Made by a program: the position numbers and the translations under genes. From NCBI RefSeq assembly GCF_000785435.2, contig NZ_JTDB02000005.1, positions 1 through 64,000 of the forward strand: DNA of 64,000 nucleotides, read 5' to 3'. Positions within the stretch are counted from its first letter, which is position 1; each line of letters begins with the position of its first letter. This document shows positions 38,318 to 47,814 of this stretch, in pieces. Origin of the DNA: Paraburkholderia sacchari (GTDB taxonomy: Bacteria; Pseudomonadota; Gammaproteobacteria; Burkholderiales; Burkholderiaceae). Under the pieces are notes generated by a model, which worked only from the letters and a program-made list of their open reading frames with translations, was not told the DNA's origin and ran no database searches.

Positions 38318-39327
38318 CAGCGGCCTCCCTTGCGGCGAATACGTCCTATGTGGATGTTGAATACCATCGCGGCCAGAATCGCGGCGCCCAGGATGATATT
38401 GAACGTGAATGCGTTGATGCCGATGAGCGTGAAGCCGTCGTTGAGAATGCCGAGCACCGCTGCGCCAATGAGCCCGCCCACGATGGTGCCCGAGCCGCCC
38501 GTGAGCGGCGTGCCGCCGATCACGGCGGCGGCCACGGCGAGGAACATGATCTGGTTGCCGCCCGCCTGCGGATCGATGGAGGTGATGCGAAACGCTTCGA
38601 GCATGCCGGTGAAACCCGCGAGCACGGCGGCCAGAATGAAATTGCCGAGCCGCAGCCGGTTCACGTGAATGCCGGCCTCGCTCGCGCCCAGCGGGTTCGC
38701 GCCCGCGGCCTGCGTATGCAGGCCCCAGCGCGTGTGCCGCAGCAGCACGTGCATCGCGAACGCGATGACCAGCGTCCAGAGAATTTCGCTGTAGCCCCAC
38801 GCGCCCATGAAGCCGGCGAACGCGGGCGAGCCCGGCGTGGCGGCGGGCGTGCCGCGCGAGACCGTGAGCGTGACGCCGTTGATGAGAAAGAGCGTGCCGA
38901 GCGTGGTGACGAACGAGGGCAGCCGCAGCCACACCGTCACCGCGCCGTTGGCGAAGCCGATCAGCGCGGCAGCCGCGAGCCCCGCGCTCACGGCCAGCCA
39001 CATGGGCGCGCCCGCGTCGCTCGCGAACACCATCATGAACGGCGCGAACGCGAACACCATGCCCGCCGATAGATCGATATCGCCGCCGATCATCAGCATG
39101 ATTTCGCCGAACGCGATGATCGCCACCGGCGCGATGAACTGCGAGAGATTGACGAGGCTGGCGTTGGTAAGCAGGAAATCGTGGTTCGCGAATTCGAAAT
39201 ACGCAGCCAGCAGCACGGCCACGAGCAGGATGCGCAACTCGGGCGCCCATCGCGAGGCGAATGAAACGCCCGCGCGCTGTTGCGCGCGAGCGGTTTCGAC
39301 ATGGCCGGATTCGTTCACTGTGCCCAT
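38317..39327 (-). CDS. Sugar ABC transporter permease (FrcC-like)
   Basis: A 336-residue inner-membrane permease of the RbsC/FrcC family: ELRILLVAVLLAAYFEFAN, MLMIGGDIDLSAGMVFAFAP, SFVTTLGTLFLINGVTLT and the late AAAVIGGTPLTGGSGTIVGG block. Its ATG at 39325-39327 overlaps the binding-protein stop codon as ATGA, so the three genes are one translationally coupled operon. Confidence 0.9.
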   Translation of the reverse strand: MGTVNESGHVETARAQQRAGVSFASRWAPELRILLVAVLLAAYFEFANHDFLLTNASLVNLSQFIAPVAIIAFGEIMLMIGGDIDLSAGMVFAFAPFMMVFASDAGAPMWLAVSAGLAAAALIGFANGAVTVWLRLPSFVTTLGTLFLINGVTLTVSRGTPAATPGSPAFAGFMGAWGYSEILWTLVIAFAMHVLLRHTRWGLHTQAAGANPLGASEAGIHVNRLRLGNFILAAVLAGFTGMLEAFRITSIDPQAGGNQIMFLAVAAAVIGGTPLTGGSGTIVGGLIGAAVLGILNDGFTLIGINAFTFNIILGAAILAAMVFNIHIGRIRRKGGR

Positions 39328-40451
39328 CACGACTTGATTGCGCCATTCATCGGCACGATTTGCGGCTTGGTGGTCTTGCCTTCATAGCGCGTCGACGTGT
39401 TGAGGTACGGCTCCACCGTCGCCTTAGTCACGAATTTCAGGCCCGTGTTGATGTCGGCCGGACCGACCAGCCCGCCCGAGGCGAGGAACACGAACGACTC
39501 CATCACCGTATAAAAACCCTGTACGTAGGGCTGCTGATCGATGGTGAAGTCGAGAAAGCCTTCGTGGATGAGCTGGATCGTGGTGGGCAGCAGGTCGAAG
39601 CCGCCGCCGTGCACGCCCTTCGCAGTGAGGTTCGAATCCTTCATCACCTGCGCCACGCCCTGGGTGCTGCCCGCATCCACGGCGAACATGCCCTTCAGGT
39701 CCTGATGGCCCAGATAGAACGACTTGATCTTCGAGAGCTCTTCGTTGACGGTTGCGCCCGTGGCCACGGTTTGAATGTCGATCTTCTTGCCGGACTTCTT
39801 GATGGCGTCGCTCGCGCCATCGAGACGCGGCTGGATATTGAGTTGTCCTGGCGTGGCAATGAAGAGCGCGACCATGCCGCTGTCGATCAGGCTCACGATG
39901 CGCTCGCCCATCTGGTAGCCCGAGAGATACAGGTCCTGGCCGATATAGGCGAGGCGTGGATTGTGCTTGCCGCGCGGCGCATCGGCGTTGTAGGCGAACA
40001 CCGGGATGCCGGCGTCGAGCGCGGCCTGGATGGGCTTGTCGAAGGCGCTCGGATCGACGATGGGCACGGCAATGGCGTCGGCCTTCGCCGCGATCGCCGA
40101 ATTCACGGCGCGCACCATTTCGCCCGCGTCGGAGGTGGCCGAGCCGGTCCACTGATAGTCCATGCCGAGCAATGCGCAGGCATCCTGAATGCCGTATTGC
40201 GTGGGCACAAAAAACGGGTTCGTGGTCACATGATTGACGAACACGATCTTCCACTTCTTGTGCGAGGGAAAGGCCGCTTCCGCCGCTTGCGCCTGCGAAA
40301 TCAGCCCGCCCGCGCCGCCGCCGAGCGCGCTCATGAACGAGAGCGCGGCGCCCAGCCCCGCGCCCTGCATCAGCCCCCGCCGCGCGGCGCTGAAACGGTT
40401 GCCATCACGTTCCTGTTCGTGTTGCTGGTCGTCATCGTGCTGCTGTGCCAT
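39327..40451 (-). CDS. Sugar ABC transporter substrate-binding protein with Tat-like signal
   Basis: A 374-residue periplasmic type I binding protein. The leader holds a twin-arginine motif (SAARRGLMQGAGLG) after a hydrophilic N-terminus, so Tat export is likely. The mature part starts KKWKIVFVNHVTTNPFFVPT and contains AIAVPIVDPSAFDKPIQAAL. First gene of the coupled binding protein-permease-ATPase set. The sugar is not identifiable from sequence; related proteins serve pentose, fructose and polyol uptake. Confidence 0.87.
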   Translation of the reverse strand: MAQQHDDDQQHEQERDGNRFSAARRGLMQGAGLGAALSFMSALGGGAGGLISQAQAAEAAFPSHKKWKIVFVNHVTTNPFFVPTQYGIQDACALLGMDYQWTGSATSDAGEMVRAVNSAIAAKADAIAVPIVDPSAFDKPIQAALDAGIPVFAYNADAPRGKHNPRLAYIGQDLYLSGYQMGERIVSLIDSGMVALFIATPGQLNIQPRLDGASDAIKKSGKKIDIQTVATGATVNEELSKIKSFYLGHQDLKGMFAVDAGSTQGVAQVMKDSNLTAKGVHGGGFDLLPTTIQLIHEGFLDFTIDQQPYVQGFYTVMESFVFLASGGLVGPADINTGLKFVTKATVEPYLNTSTRYEGKTTKPQIVPMNGAIKS

Positions 40452-40595
40452 GTCGTCCTCCGTCTCTCTTCTTCGTGGGTCGATGTGGTCGACGTTGAGT
40501 CGATCGCGTGCAGATGCGGGACAGCACCGGTAATCGGGCGTTGCGATGATGCTGATAATACCGCTGGCGGCGCTTCATGCCTCGTACCTCACGCT

Positions 40596-41747
40596 TCACG
40601 CCTCGCGCGGCGGCGGCGCGGCAACGAGCTTCGTTTGTTCGAGCGGCGCGGCGGGCTGCGTGCGGGCGCGCGATGCGCGCGCGGAGCCCTTGCCGCCGCC
40701 GGTGGATTTGCGGCGCGCGGCATGGCGCTCGGTGGCGCGCTGCAGCAGGCAGAACGCGCACAGCAGGGCGCCAATCACGATGCGCGTCCACCACGAACTG
40801 AGCGTGCCGTCGAAAGTGATGAGCGTCTGGATCGTGCCGAGAATGCCCACCCCGAACACCGAGCCGATCACATAGCCCACGCCGCCTGTGAGCAGCGTGC
40901 CGCCGATCACGGTTGCGGCGATGGCGTCGAGTTCCATGCCCTGGGCCTGGAGGCCGTAGCCCGAGAGCACGTAGAGCGTGAACACCACGCCGCCGAGCGC
41001 GGAGCAAAAACCCGAGAGCGCATAGACGGCGATCTTGGTGCGCGCGACGGGCAGGCCCATGAGCAGCGCGGAACGCTCGTTGCCGCCAACCGCGTAGACG
41101 TTGCGCCCGAAGCGCGTGAAATGCGCGATCACGATGCCCGCCGCGAGCATGGCGAGCGCGGTGAGCGAACCCGTGGTGAGCGAGCCGCTGCCTACGGCAA
41201 TGTTGAACTCGGAAAGCGCGTGAAAGCCGCGGTCGTTGATCTGAATGGATTCGGTGGTGATGAGAAAGCAGGTGCCGCGCGCGAGGAACATGCCGGCGAG
41301 CGTGATGATGAAGGGCTGAAGCCGGAAGAAGTGAATCAACGTGCCCATGGCCGCGCCATACAGCGCGCCGAACAGCAGCACGAGCGGCACGACCACTGCC
41401 ACCGGCCAGTGCAGCTTTTCGGTGCCCACGGCGCACAGGATCGTGGTGAGGGCGACCACGGCGCCCACAGAAAGATCGATGCCGCCCGAAATGATCACGA
41501 ACGTCATGCCGATGGCCACGATCAGCAGGAACGCATTGTCGACGAGGAGTCCAAACAAAACCTGTAGCGAGAAGAACCCGGTGTACATTACCGAGCCGAA
41601 GCCGAACAACGCGAGGAACAGCAGCACGGTGACCACGAGGGGCAGCACGCGCGGATCGACGAAGCGCGAGACGCTGCGGCGCAACGCGGCAAGCGTGCTC
41701 GAAGCGGAGTTGTCGTGAGCTTGCGTTGGGTGGTTCATGCGGTTCAT
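40596..41747 (-). CDS. yjfF: Galactofuranose-type ABC transporter permease YjfF
   Basis: A 383-residue permease, second of the two in this importer. Helices include VLPLVVTVLLFLALFGFG, AFLLIVAIGMTFVIISGGID, and FIITLAGMFLARGTCFLITT; the GGNERSALLMGLPVARTKI loop is typical. The C-terminal 40 residues are basic, alanine/arginine-rich and beyond the usual family end. ATG 41747 is used, with 41738 in frame as alternative. The frame also runs upstream through the ytfT gene in a different reading, which is an artefact. YtfQRT-YjfF imports galactofuranose in E. coli. Confidence 0.87.
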   Translation of the reverse strand: MNRMNHPTQAHDNSASSTLAALRRSVSRFVDPRVLPLVVTVLLFLALFGFGSVMYTGFFSLQVLFGLLVDNAFLLIVAIGMTFVIISGGIDLSVGAVVALTTILCAVGTEKLHWPVAVVVPLVLLFGALYGAAMGTLIHFFRLQPFIITLAGMFLARGTCFLITTESIQINDRGFHALSEFNIAVGSGSLTTGSLTALAMLAAGIVIAHFTRFGRNVYAVGGNERSALLMGLPVARTKIAVYALSGFCSALGGVVFTLYVLSGYGLQAQGMELDAIAATVIGGTLLTGGVGYVIGSVFGVGILGTIQTLITFDGTLSSWWTRIVIGALLCAFCLLQRATERHAARRKSTGGGKGSARASRARTQPAAPLEQTKLVAAPPPREA

Positions 41748-41773
41748 GCCCGGATTCCCCGAAGTCTTTATTG

Positions 41774-42832
41774 TCAGGCCCGCGCGCGCCGTGCGAGCGC
41801 GATGCGCCTGAGCTGCTGGGCCGCGAATGCGCGCGCGGCGGGCGACTGGATCACGCTCACGCACAGCACGACCACGGCCTTGACCACGAGCGTGGCCTCG
41901 GGCGGCACGCCGATCGAGTAGGTGGTGTAGGTGAGCGTCTGGATGATGAGCGCGCCCAGCACCGTGCCGGCAAGGCTGAAGCGCCCGCCCGAGAGCGAGG
42001 TGCCGCCGAGCGTCACGGCGAGAATCGCATCGAGTTCGAGCAGCAGGCCCGCGTTGTTGCCGTCGGCGCTGCGCACGTTCGAGCTGATCAGAATGCCGGC
42101 GATGGCCGCAGTCACGCCGCAGAACGCGTAGGTGCCGAACACCACGGCCTGCGAAGACAGACCCGCGAGCCGCGCGGCCACGGGATTCACGCCAATCGAG
42201 CGAATGAAGAGCCCGAGCGCGGTGCGATTCACGATTAGCACCGTGAGCACCGTCACGGCAATGGCGATCCATACGGCGCAGGGCGCGAGCGCGAAATAGC
42301 CGCCGCCCGCGTACAAATACCCTTGCGCGCCGATGGGGATGATCTGGCCGCCGGTGAGCAGTTGCGCGACGCCGCGCCCGGCCACCATGAGGATCAGCGT
42401 GGCGATGATCGGCTGCATGCCGACGAAGGCCACGAGCAAGCCGTTCCACATGCCCGCGAGCAGGCCCACGGCAAGCGCCGCGCCGAACGCGGCGCCCACG
42501 CGCGAGGGGTCGTCGGCGAGCACCGTGGCGGCGGCTGCGCCCGCGATCGCCACCACGGCGCCCACCGAAATGTCGATGCCGCGCGTGGCGATTACGAGCG
42601 TCATGCCGAGCGAGACCACGACGAGCGGCGCGGCGCGCATGAGGATGTCGACGGGCGCGCCGAACAGATGGCCGCCGAGCAGAGTGATGGAGAGAAAGTT
42701 CGCACGATGCGCGACGTCCACGGCGAACAGCGCCACGAGCGTGAGCGCGGGCCACACGAGCGGATGCTTGAGCACCAGCGCGAGCCACGCGGGCAGGCCC
42801 GAACCAGGCCTCGAATTCTCGCGTGCATTCAT
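41774..42832 (-). CDS. ytfT: Galactofuranose-type ABC transporter permease YtfT
   Basis: A 352-residue permease of the RbsC family with PLVVVSLGMTLVIATRGIDI, GMQPIIATLILMVAGRGVAQ and the AILAVTLGGTSLSGGRFSLAG block. Its start overlaps the ytfR stop as ATGA (42829-42832). With YjfF it probably forms a heterodimeric channel, the layout used by galactofuranose importers rather than the one-permease AraH type. Confidence 0.9.
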   Translation of the reverse strand: MNARENSRPGSGLPAWLALVLKHPLVWPALTLVALFAVDVAHRANFLSITLLGGHLFGAPVDILMRAAPLVVVSLGMTLVIATRGIDISVGAVVAIAGAAAATVLADDPSRVGAAFGAALAVGLLAGMWNGLLVAFVGMQPIIATLILMVAGRGVAQLLTGGQIIPIGAQGYLYAGGGYFALAPCAVWIAIAVTVLTVLIVNRTALGLFIRSIGVNPVAARLAGLSSQAVVFGTYAFCGVTAAIAGILISSNVRSADGNNAGLLLELDAILAVTLGGTSLSGGRFSLAGTVLGALIIQTLTYTTYSIGVPPEATLVVKAVVVLCVSVIQSPAARAFAAQQLRRIALARRARA

Positions 42833-44352
42833 TTGCGATCTCCGGCAATGAGGCCATAGACCTCGTGCTCCGAGCGCGCCGCGCCCTCAAGCTCGGCCAC
42901 CTTGCGTCGGTCGCGCAGCACCGCGATGCGGTCGCTCACGCGCACCACTTCGCTGATTTCCGAGGAGATGAAAAGAATGCCGAGCCCCTTCGCGCAGAGC
43001 GCGCGCACGCGGTCCATGATTTCGAACTTGGCGGCCACGTCGATGCCGCGCGTGGGTTCGTCGAGAATCAGGAGACGCGGCTCGGTCGCGAGCCAGCGCG
43101 CGAGCAGCACCTTCTGCTGATTGCCGCCCGAAAGCAGGCCGATGGGCTGCTCCGCGTCGCGCGCCTTGATGCCGAGCTGCGCGATATACGCATTGGCAAG
43201 ATCGCGCTGGCGCGCGCGAGAGATCATGCGCCACCAGCCGCGCCGCGCCTGCAGCGCGAGCACGATGTTCTCGCGGATCGAAAGCTCCGCCACGATGCCT
43301 TCCTTCTTGCGGTCTTCGGGGCAATACGCCATGCCGTGGCGGACCGCGTCGCGCGGCGAGGCGAGCTTCACGGTCTCGCCGTTGATGCGCATGGCGCCCG
43401 CGTCGGCCCGGTCGGCGCCGAACAGGAGACGCGCCGTTTCCGTGCGCCCCGAGCCCAGCAGGCCGGCGAGGCCGAGAATCTGGCCGGGCCGCACTTCGAG
43501 ATCGAGCGCATTGAGCACGCCCCGGCGCGCGATGCCTTGCGCGGCGAGGTAGGGCGCGTCTGTCTGCGCATCGCTTTCGGGCGCGGGCGCTTGTTGCGAA
43601 CCGTGCGCGAGCCGCTCATCGGCGTGATTCACGCCCACCATCTTGGCCACCAGCGTTTGCACCGGCAGTTCGGCGGCGGGATACTCGCCCTCGCGCTCGC
43701 CATTGCGCATCACGGTGATGCGGTCGGAGATCGCATAGGTCTGCTCGAGAAAGTGCGTGACGAACAAAATGGCGATGCCTGACGCCTTCAGCTTGCGCAG
43801 CACGTCGAAGAGGCGCGCGACTTCGCCTTCGTCGAGACTCGAAGTGGGCTCGTCCAGAATGAGAATGCGCGCATCGACCGAAACGGCGCGCGCGATCGCC
43901 ACCATCTGCTGCATCGCGATGGGGTAGGTGTCGAGCGACTGCGTGACGTCGAGCGAGAGATTGAGCGCGGCGAGCGCCTCGGCGGCGCGCCGGTGGATCG
44001 TCTTCCAGTCGATCAGGCCGCGCTTGCGCGGCTGGCGGCCCGCGAAAATATTCTCCGCCACCGAGAGATTCGGGCAGAGATTGACTTCCTGGTAGAGCGT
44101 CTGAATGCCCGCGGCCTCCGCTTCCTGAGGCGTCGCGAAGCGCACGGGCTGGCCGGCGAGACGGATCTCGCCGGCCTCGGGCTCGTGCACGCCCGTGAGC
44201 ACGTTGATGAGCGTGGACTTGCCCGCGCCGTTCTGGCCCATCAGCGTATGGATCTCGCCGGGAAAGAGGCGGAAGTCGACGCCGTCGAGCGCGCGCACGC
44301 CGGGGAACGTGCGCGTCAGGCCAACGGTTTCCAGCAGCGGCGTGGGGTTCAT
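42829..44352 (-). CDS. ytfR: Galactofuranose-type ABC transporter ATP-binding protein YtfR
   Basis: A 507-residue double ATPase. First domain: GQNGAGKSTLINVLTG, MQQMVAIARAVS, ILILDEPTSSLDEGEV. Second domain: GLLGSGRTETARLLFG, LLSGGNQQKVLLARWL, LILDEPTRGIDVAAKFE. It lies between ytfQ and ytfT in the usual order. An ACGCATGAACCC start follows a short spacer from ytfQ (33 bases). Confidence 0.93.
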   Translation of the reverse strand: MNPTPLLETVGLTRTFPGVRALDGVDFRLFPGEIHTLMGQNGAGKSTLINVLTGVHEPEAGEIRLAGQPVRFATPQEAEAAGIQTLYQEVNLCPNLSVAENIFAGRQPRKRGLIDWKTIHRRAAEALAALNLSLDVTQSLDTYPIAMQQMVAIARAVSVDARILILDEPTSSLDEGEVARLFDVLRKLKASGIAILFVTHFLEQTYAISDRITVMRNGEREGEYPAAELPVQTLVAKMVGVNHADERLAHGSQQAPAPESDAQTDAPYLAAQGIARRGVLNALDLEVRPGQILGLAGLLGSGRTETARLLFGADRADAGAMRINGETVKLASPRDAVRHGMAYCPEDRKKEGIVAELSIRENIVLALQARRGWWRMISRARQRDLANAYIAQLGIKARDAEQPIGLLSGGNQQKVLLARWLATEPRLLILDEPTRGIDVAAKFEIMDRVRALCAKGLGILFISSEISEVVRVSDRIAVLRDRRKVAELEGAARSEHEVYGLIAGDRK

Positions 44353-44385
44353 GCGTGCCTGAGGTGAGCTTGCGATTAGAGGCGG

Positions 44386-45354
44386 TCAGTACTTGCGCGA
44401 CGGCAGCACCTGCGCCGCCACGCTCTCGGGGAACACCGTCTCGTTCGTGACGATGCGCTTGGGCAACTGCTTGCCCGCCACCACGTCCTTCACGGCGCTC
44501 ATGAGCTGCGGCCCGAGCAGCGGGCTGCATTCGACATCCACGTTCATCTTGCCGGCGATCATTGCCTGGAAGCCGCCCTTGGTGGCGTCGAACGACACCA
44601 CGCTCACGTCCTTGCCCGGCTTCATGCCGGCTTCTTCCATGGCTTGAATTGCGCCGAGCGCCATGTCGTCGTTATGCGCGTAGACCACGTTGATCTTGTT
44701 GCCGTAGGTCTTCGCGAACGCTTCCATCACCTGCTTGCCGCCCGCAAGCGTGAAGTCGCCGCTTTGCGACGCAATGATCTTGAACTTCGGATCGTTCTTG
44801 ATCACCTCGATGAGGCCCGCGTGACGGTCGTTCGCGGGCGCGGAGCCCACCGTACCCTGCAACTCGACGATATTGATGGGGCCCGGATTGTCCTTGTAGT
44901 GGTCTTCGAGCCACTTGCCTGCGCGGCGGCCTTCCTCGATGAAGTCCGAACCGATCATCGTCACATAGAGCGACTGGTCTTTCACGTCGATGTTGCGGTC
45001 GGTGAGAATCACGGGAATCTTCGCGCGCTTCGCTTCCTGGAGCACCGGCTCCCAGCCCGATTCCACCACCGGCGAGAACGCGATTACGTCCACCTTCTGC
45101 GCGATATACGAGCGGATCGCCTTGATCTGGTTTTCCTGCTTTTGCTGGGCGTCCGAGAACTTGAGGTTGATGCCGGCTTCCTTGGCGGCGGCCTTGACCG
45201 AGACGGTATTGGCAGTGCGCCAGGCACTTTCCGCACCCACTTGCGCGAAGCCCAGTGTGATCTGCTTGTCATCGGCGTGCGCGACGCCCGCCGCGAACGA
45301 AAAAGCCGCAGCGGCGGCAATGAGGCCGCTTGCCATGCGAGTAGCCAGTGTCAT
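44386..45354 (-). CDS. ytfQ: Galactofuranose-type ABC transporter substrate-binding protein YtfQ
   Basis: A 322-residue periplasmic protein with a signal peptide ending GVAHA and mature start DDKQITLGFAQVGAESAWRT, the hallmark of YtfQ. The ligand-domain motif GWEPVLQEAKRAKIPVILTD and the C-terminal CSPLLGPQLMSAVKD are also YtfQ-like. Start: ATG at 45352-45354 with GGAGACACGC before it; a TTG at 45366 overlaps this site. E. coli YtfQ binds galactofuranose; in Burkholderia relatives the same set may also serve arabinose- or galactose-type sugars. Confidence 0.93.
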   Translation of the reverse strand: MTLATRMASGLIAAAAAFSFAAGVAHADDKQITLGFAQVGAESAWRTANTVSVKAAAKEAGINLKFSDAQQKQENQIKAIRSYIAQKVDVIAFSPVVESGWEPVLQEAKRAKIPVILTDRNIDVKDQSLYVTMIGSDFIEEGRRAGKWLEDHYKDNPGPINIVELQGTVGSAPANDRHAGLIEVIKNDPKFKIIASQSGDFTLAGGKQVMEAFAKTYGNKINVVYAHNDDMALGAIQAMEEAGMKPGKDVSVVSFDATKGGFQAMIAGKMNVDVECSPLLGPQLMSAVKDVVAGKQLPKRIVTNETVFPESVAAQVLPSRKY

Positions 45355-45553
45355 GCGTGTCTCCAACGTAGCTTTCTATTTCTTGAATTCGGCGCTACCT
45401 GTACTCGCGTCCTCACGGCCAGACAGTGTCACGAGTCAATCGCGCCATCCCGGGCCGGTGCGGAGTCGCTGTGACTCAATACCGGCCATCTGCCTTGCAA
45501 GCCTCAATAGGCAAACTATATTCAACTGATCTGGCGGTTTAAATCCGCGTTTT

Positions 45554-45568
45554 CCCGATCTTTTCGGG
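45554..45568. promoter_or_regulatory. Short inverted repeat before the second dehydratase
   Basis: CCCGA and TCGGG around a five-base centre lie in the divergent region between ytfQ and the second dehydratase, near an AT-rich TATATAG. It may be an operator or part of a promoter; five-base arms make this tentative. Confidence 0.25.
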
Positions 45569-45617
45569 CTATATAGTCATGCTATTTATGGGATTCTCTC
45601 ACTTAGTGGGTAAAGCC

Positions 45618-47360
45618 ATGAACGCTCGCAAAATCCGGCTCCGTTCGGCCGCGTGGTTCGGCGCGACGGACAAGAACGGCTTCATGTACCGGAGCTGGAT
45701 GAAGAATCAGGGCATTCCCGATCACGAGTTCGCGGGCAAGCCGATCATCGGCATCTGCAACACGTGGTCGGAGCTCACGCCGTGCAACGCGCACTTCCGC
45801 AAGCTCGCCGAGCACGTGAAGCGCGGCGTGTACGAAGCGGGCGGCTTTCCCGTGGAATTCCCGGTGTTTTCCAACGGCGAGTCGAACCTGCGGCCCACGG
45901 CGATGTTCACGCGCAATCTCGCATCGATGGACGTGGAGGAAGCCATTCGCGGCAATCCCGTGGACGCGGTCGTGCTGCTGTGCGGCTGCGACAAGACTAC
46001 GCCCGCGCTGCTGATGGGCGCGGCAAGCTGCGATGTGCCGGCCATCGTCGTGACCGGCGGACCGATGCTCAACGGCAAGCATGAAGGACGCGACATCGGC
46101 TCGGGCACGGTGGTGTGGCAGTTGAGCGAGCAGGTGAAGGCGGGCAAGATTTCGATGCACGAATTCATGGCGGCGGAAGCGGGCATGTCGCGCTCGGCGG
46201 GCACCTGCAACACCATGGGCACAGCCTCCACAATGGCGTGCATGGCCGAGGCGCTGGGCGTGAGCTTGCCGCACAATGCAGCCATTCCCGCCGTGGATGC
46301 GCGCCGCTACGTGATGGCACATTTATCGGGAATCCGAATTGTCGAGATGGCGTTCGAAGATCTGCGCCTTTCGAAGCTGCTCACGCGCGCGGCTTTCGAG
46401 AACGCCATCCGCGTGAATGCCGCGATTGGCGGGTCGACCAATGCGGCGATTCACCTGAAGGCGATCGCGGGGCGCATTGGCGTGAAGCTCGATCTCGACG
46501 ACTGGACGCGCATTGGCCGTCACACGCCCACGCTTGTCGACTTGCAGCCCTCGGGCCGTTTCCTGATGGAAGAGTTCTATTACGCGGGTGGTCTGCCGGC
46601 GGTGCTGCGGCGGCTCGGCGAAGCGAAGCTGTTGCCGCATCCCGACGCGCTCACCGCGAACGGTCACACGTTATGGGAGAACGTGCGCGAGGCGCCGAGC
46701 TATAACGACGAGGTGATCCGCCCGCTCGCCAACCCGCTCGTGCAGGACGGCGGCTTGTGCGTGCTGCGCGGCAATCTCGCGCCGAATGGCGCGGTGCTCA
46801 AGCCGTCGGCGGCCACGCAGACGCTGCTCAAGCATCGCGGCCCCGCCGTGGTGTTCGAGAACTTCGACGACTACAAGGCGCGCATTGCCGACCCCGCGCT
46901 CGACGTCACACCCGACTCGGTGCTCGTGATGAAGAACTGTGGGCCGCGCGGCTACCCTGGCATGGCCGAGGTGGGCAACATGGGCTTGCCGCCCAAGCTG
47001 CTCGCGCAGGGCGTGACCGACATGGTGCGCGTGTCCGACGCGCGCATGAGCGGCACGGCCTATGGCACCGTGGTGCTGCACGTTGCGCCCGAGGCGCGCG
47101 CGGGCGGCCCGCTTGCGATCGTGCGCAACGGCGACTGGATCGAGCTCGATTGCGAAAAGGGCACGCTGCGCGTGGATATCAGCGATGAAGAGATCCACGC
47201 ACGGCTCGCTGCGTGGGCCGCCGCGCAACAGCCCGAGCCGGCGGACGGCAGCGGCTATCGCAAGCTTTACGTCGAGCACGTGTTGCAGGCCGACGAGGGA
47301 TGCGATTTCGATTTCCTCGTGGGCTGCCGGGGTGCGGAGGTGCCGAGGCATTCGCATTGA
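45618..47360 (+). CDS. Sugar-acid dehydratase (IlvD/Edd family), second copy
   Basis: A 580-residue paralog of the dehydratase at 26164-27915, alike along the whole length including the cluster cysteine motifs ELTPCNAHF, LCGCDKTTPALLMG and SAGTCNTMG and the DARMSGTAYG block. Differences concentrate in the linker after GPMLNGK and at the C-terminus. It is divergent from the YtfQ-type importer and is a single gene, so it probably handles a related acid (arabonate, galactonate or fuconate) from that transport route. The ATG at 45618 matches the start of the paralog. Confidence 0.92.
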   Translation: MNARKIRLRSAAWFGATDKNGFMYRSWMKNQGIPDHEFAGKPIIGICNTWSELTPCNAHFRKLAEHVKRGVYEAGGFPVEFPVFSNGESNLRPTAMFTRNLASMDVEEAIRGNPVDAVVLLCGCDKTTPALLMGAASCDVPAIVVTGGPMLNGKHEGRDIGSGTVVWQLSEQVKAGKISMHEFMAAEAGMSRSAGTCNTMGTASTMACMAEALGVSLPHNAAIPAVDARRYVMAHLSGIRIVEMAFEDLRLSKLLTRAAFENAIRVNAAIGGSTNAAIHLKAIAGRIGVKLDLDDWTRIGRHTPTLVDLQPSGRFLMEEFYYAGGLPAVLRRLGEAKLLPHPDALTANGHTLWENVREAPSYNDEVIRPLANPLVQDGGLCVLRGNLAPNGAVLKPSAATQTLLKHRGPAVVFENFDDYKARIADPALDVTPDSVLVMKNCGPRGYPGMAEVGNMGLPPKLLAQGVTDMVRVSDARMSGTAYGTVVLHVAPEARAGGPLAIVRNGDWIELDCEKGTLRVDISDEEIHARLAAWAAAQQPEPADGSGYRKLYVEHVLQADEGCDFDFLVGCRGAEVPRHSH

Positions 47361-47403
47361 AGACGGCGGAACACGCAAACGCGCCTCGTGAGACACTGTC
47401 GCG

Positions 47404-47776
47404 CATGACCCAGAACATCTACGACGACCCCGCCTTCTTCGAAGGCTACAGCCGCCTGAACCGCTCGGTGCAGGGGCTCGACGGCGCGCCCGAATGGCCC
47501 GCGCTGTGCGCATTGCTGCCGGACGTGAAGGGTATGCGGGTGCTCGATCTCGGCTGCGGCTATGGCTGGTTTTGCCGCTGGGCGGCGCAGCAGGCCGCGG
47601 CGGCGGTGGAAGGCGTGGACGTCTCGGTGCGCATGCTGGAGCGCGCACGAGCGATGACACAGGCGATGGCGCAATCGTTGCCGCAACACGCGTCTATCGC
47701 ATGGCGTCGCGCCGATCTGGAAGCGCTAGAAGTAGCCGAGCGGCCGATGATGTTGCTGATCGGCGCGCAGCGTTAG
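47404..47776 (+). pseudogene. Truncated SAM-dependent methyltransferase
   Basis: The first 123 residues of a methyltransferase normally near 245: QNIYDDPAFFEGYSRLNRSV, motif I VLDLGCGYGWFCRWAAQQ, VEGVDVSVRMLERARAM and ADLEALEV. After that come only VAERPMMLLIGAQR and a stop, and fabV starts its 3' end about 40 bases on. The second half of the fold is gone, so a deletion has joined it to the fabV end. It starts 44 bases after the dehydratase stop. Confidence 0.75.
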
Positions 47777-47814
47777 CGCCGTGCCGTGCCGCGTCGGGGC
47801 GCGAGACCCGAAGC

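Noticed and set aside
37502..39346. Single 614-codon minus-strand frame as a fused permease-ATPase
   Set aside because: Its first half is a wrong-frame reading of the permease. The real permease and ATPase overlap by one base.
39261..41567. Plus-strand open frame of 768 codons opposite the sugar transporter genes
   Set aside because: Antisense to three clear transporter genes and crosses their boundaries; composition is of a shadow frame.
40596..42890. Single 764-codon minus-strand frame as one fused double permease
   Set aside because: Only the part up to 41747 reads as YjfF; upstream it runs through ytfT in the wrong frame. Two separate permeases explain the sequence.
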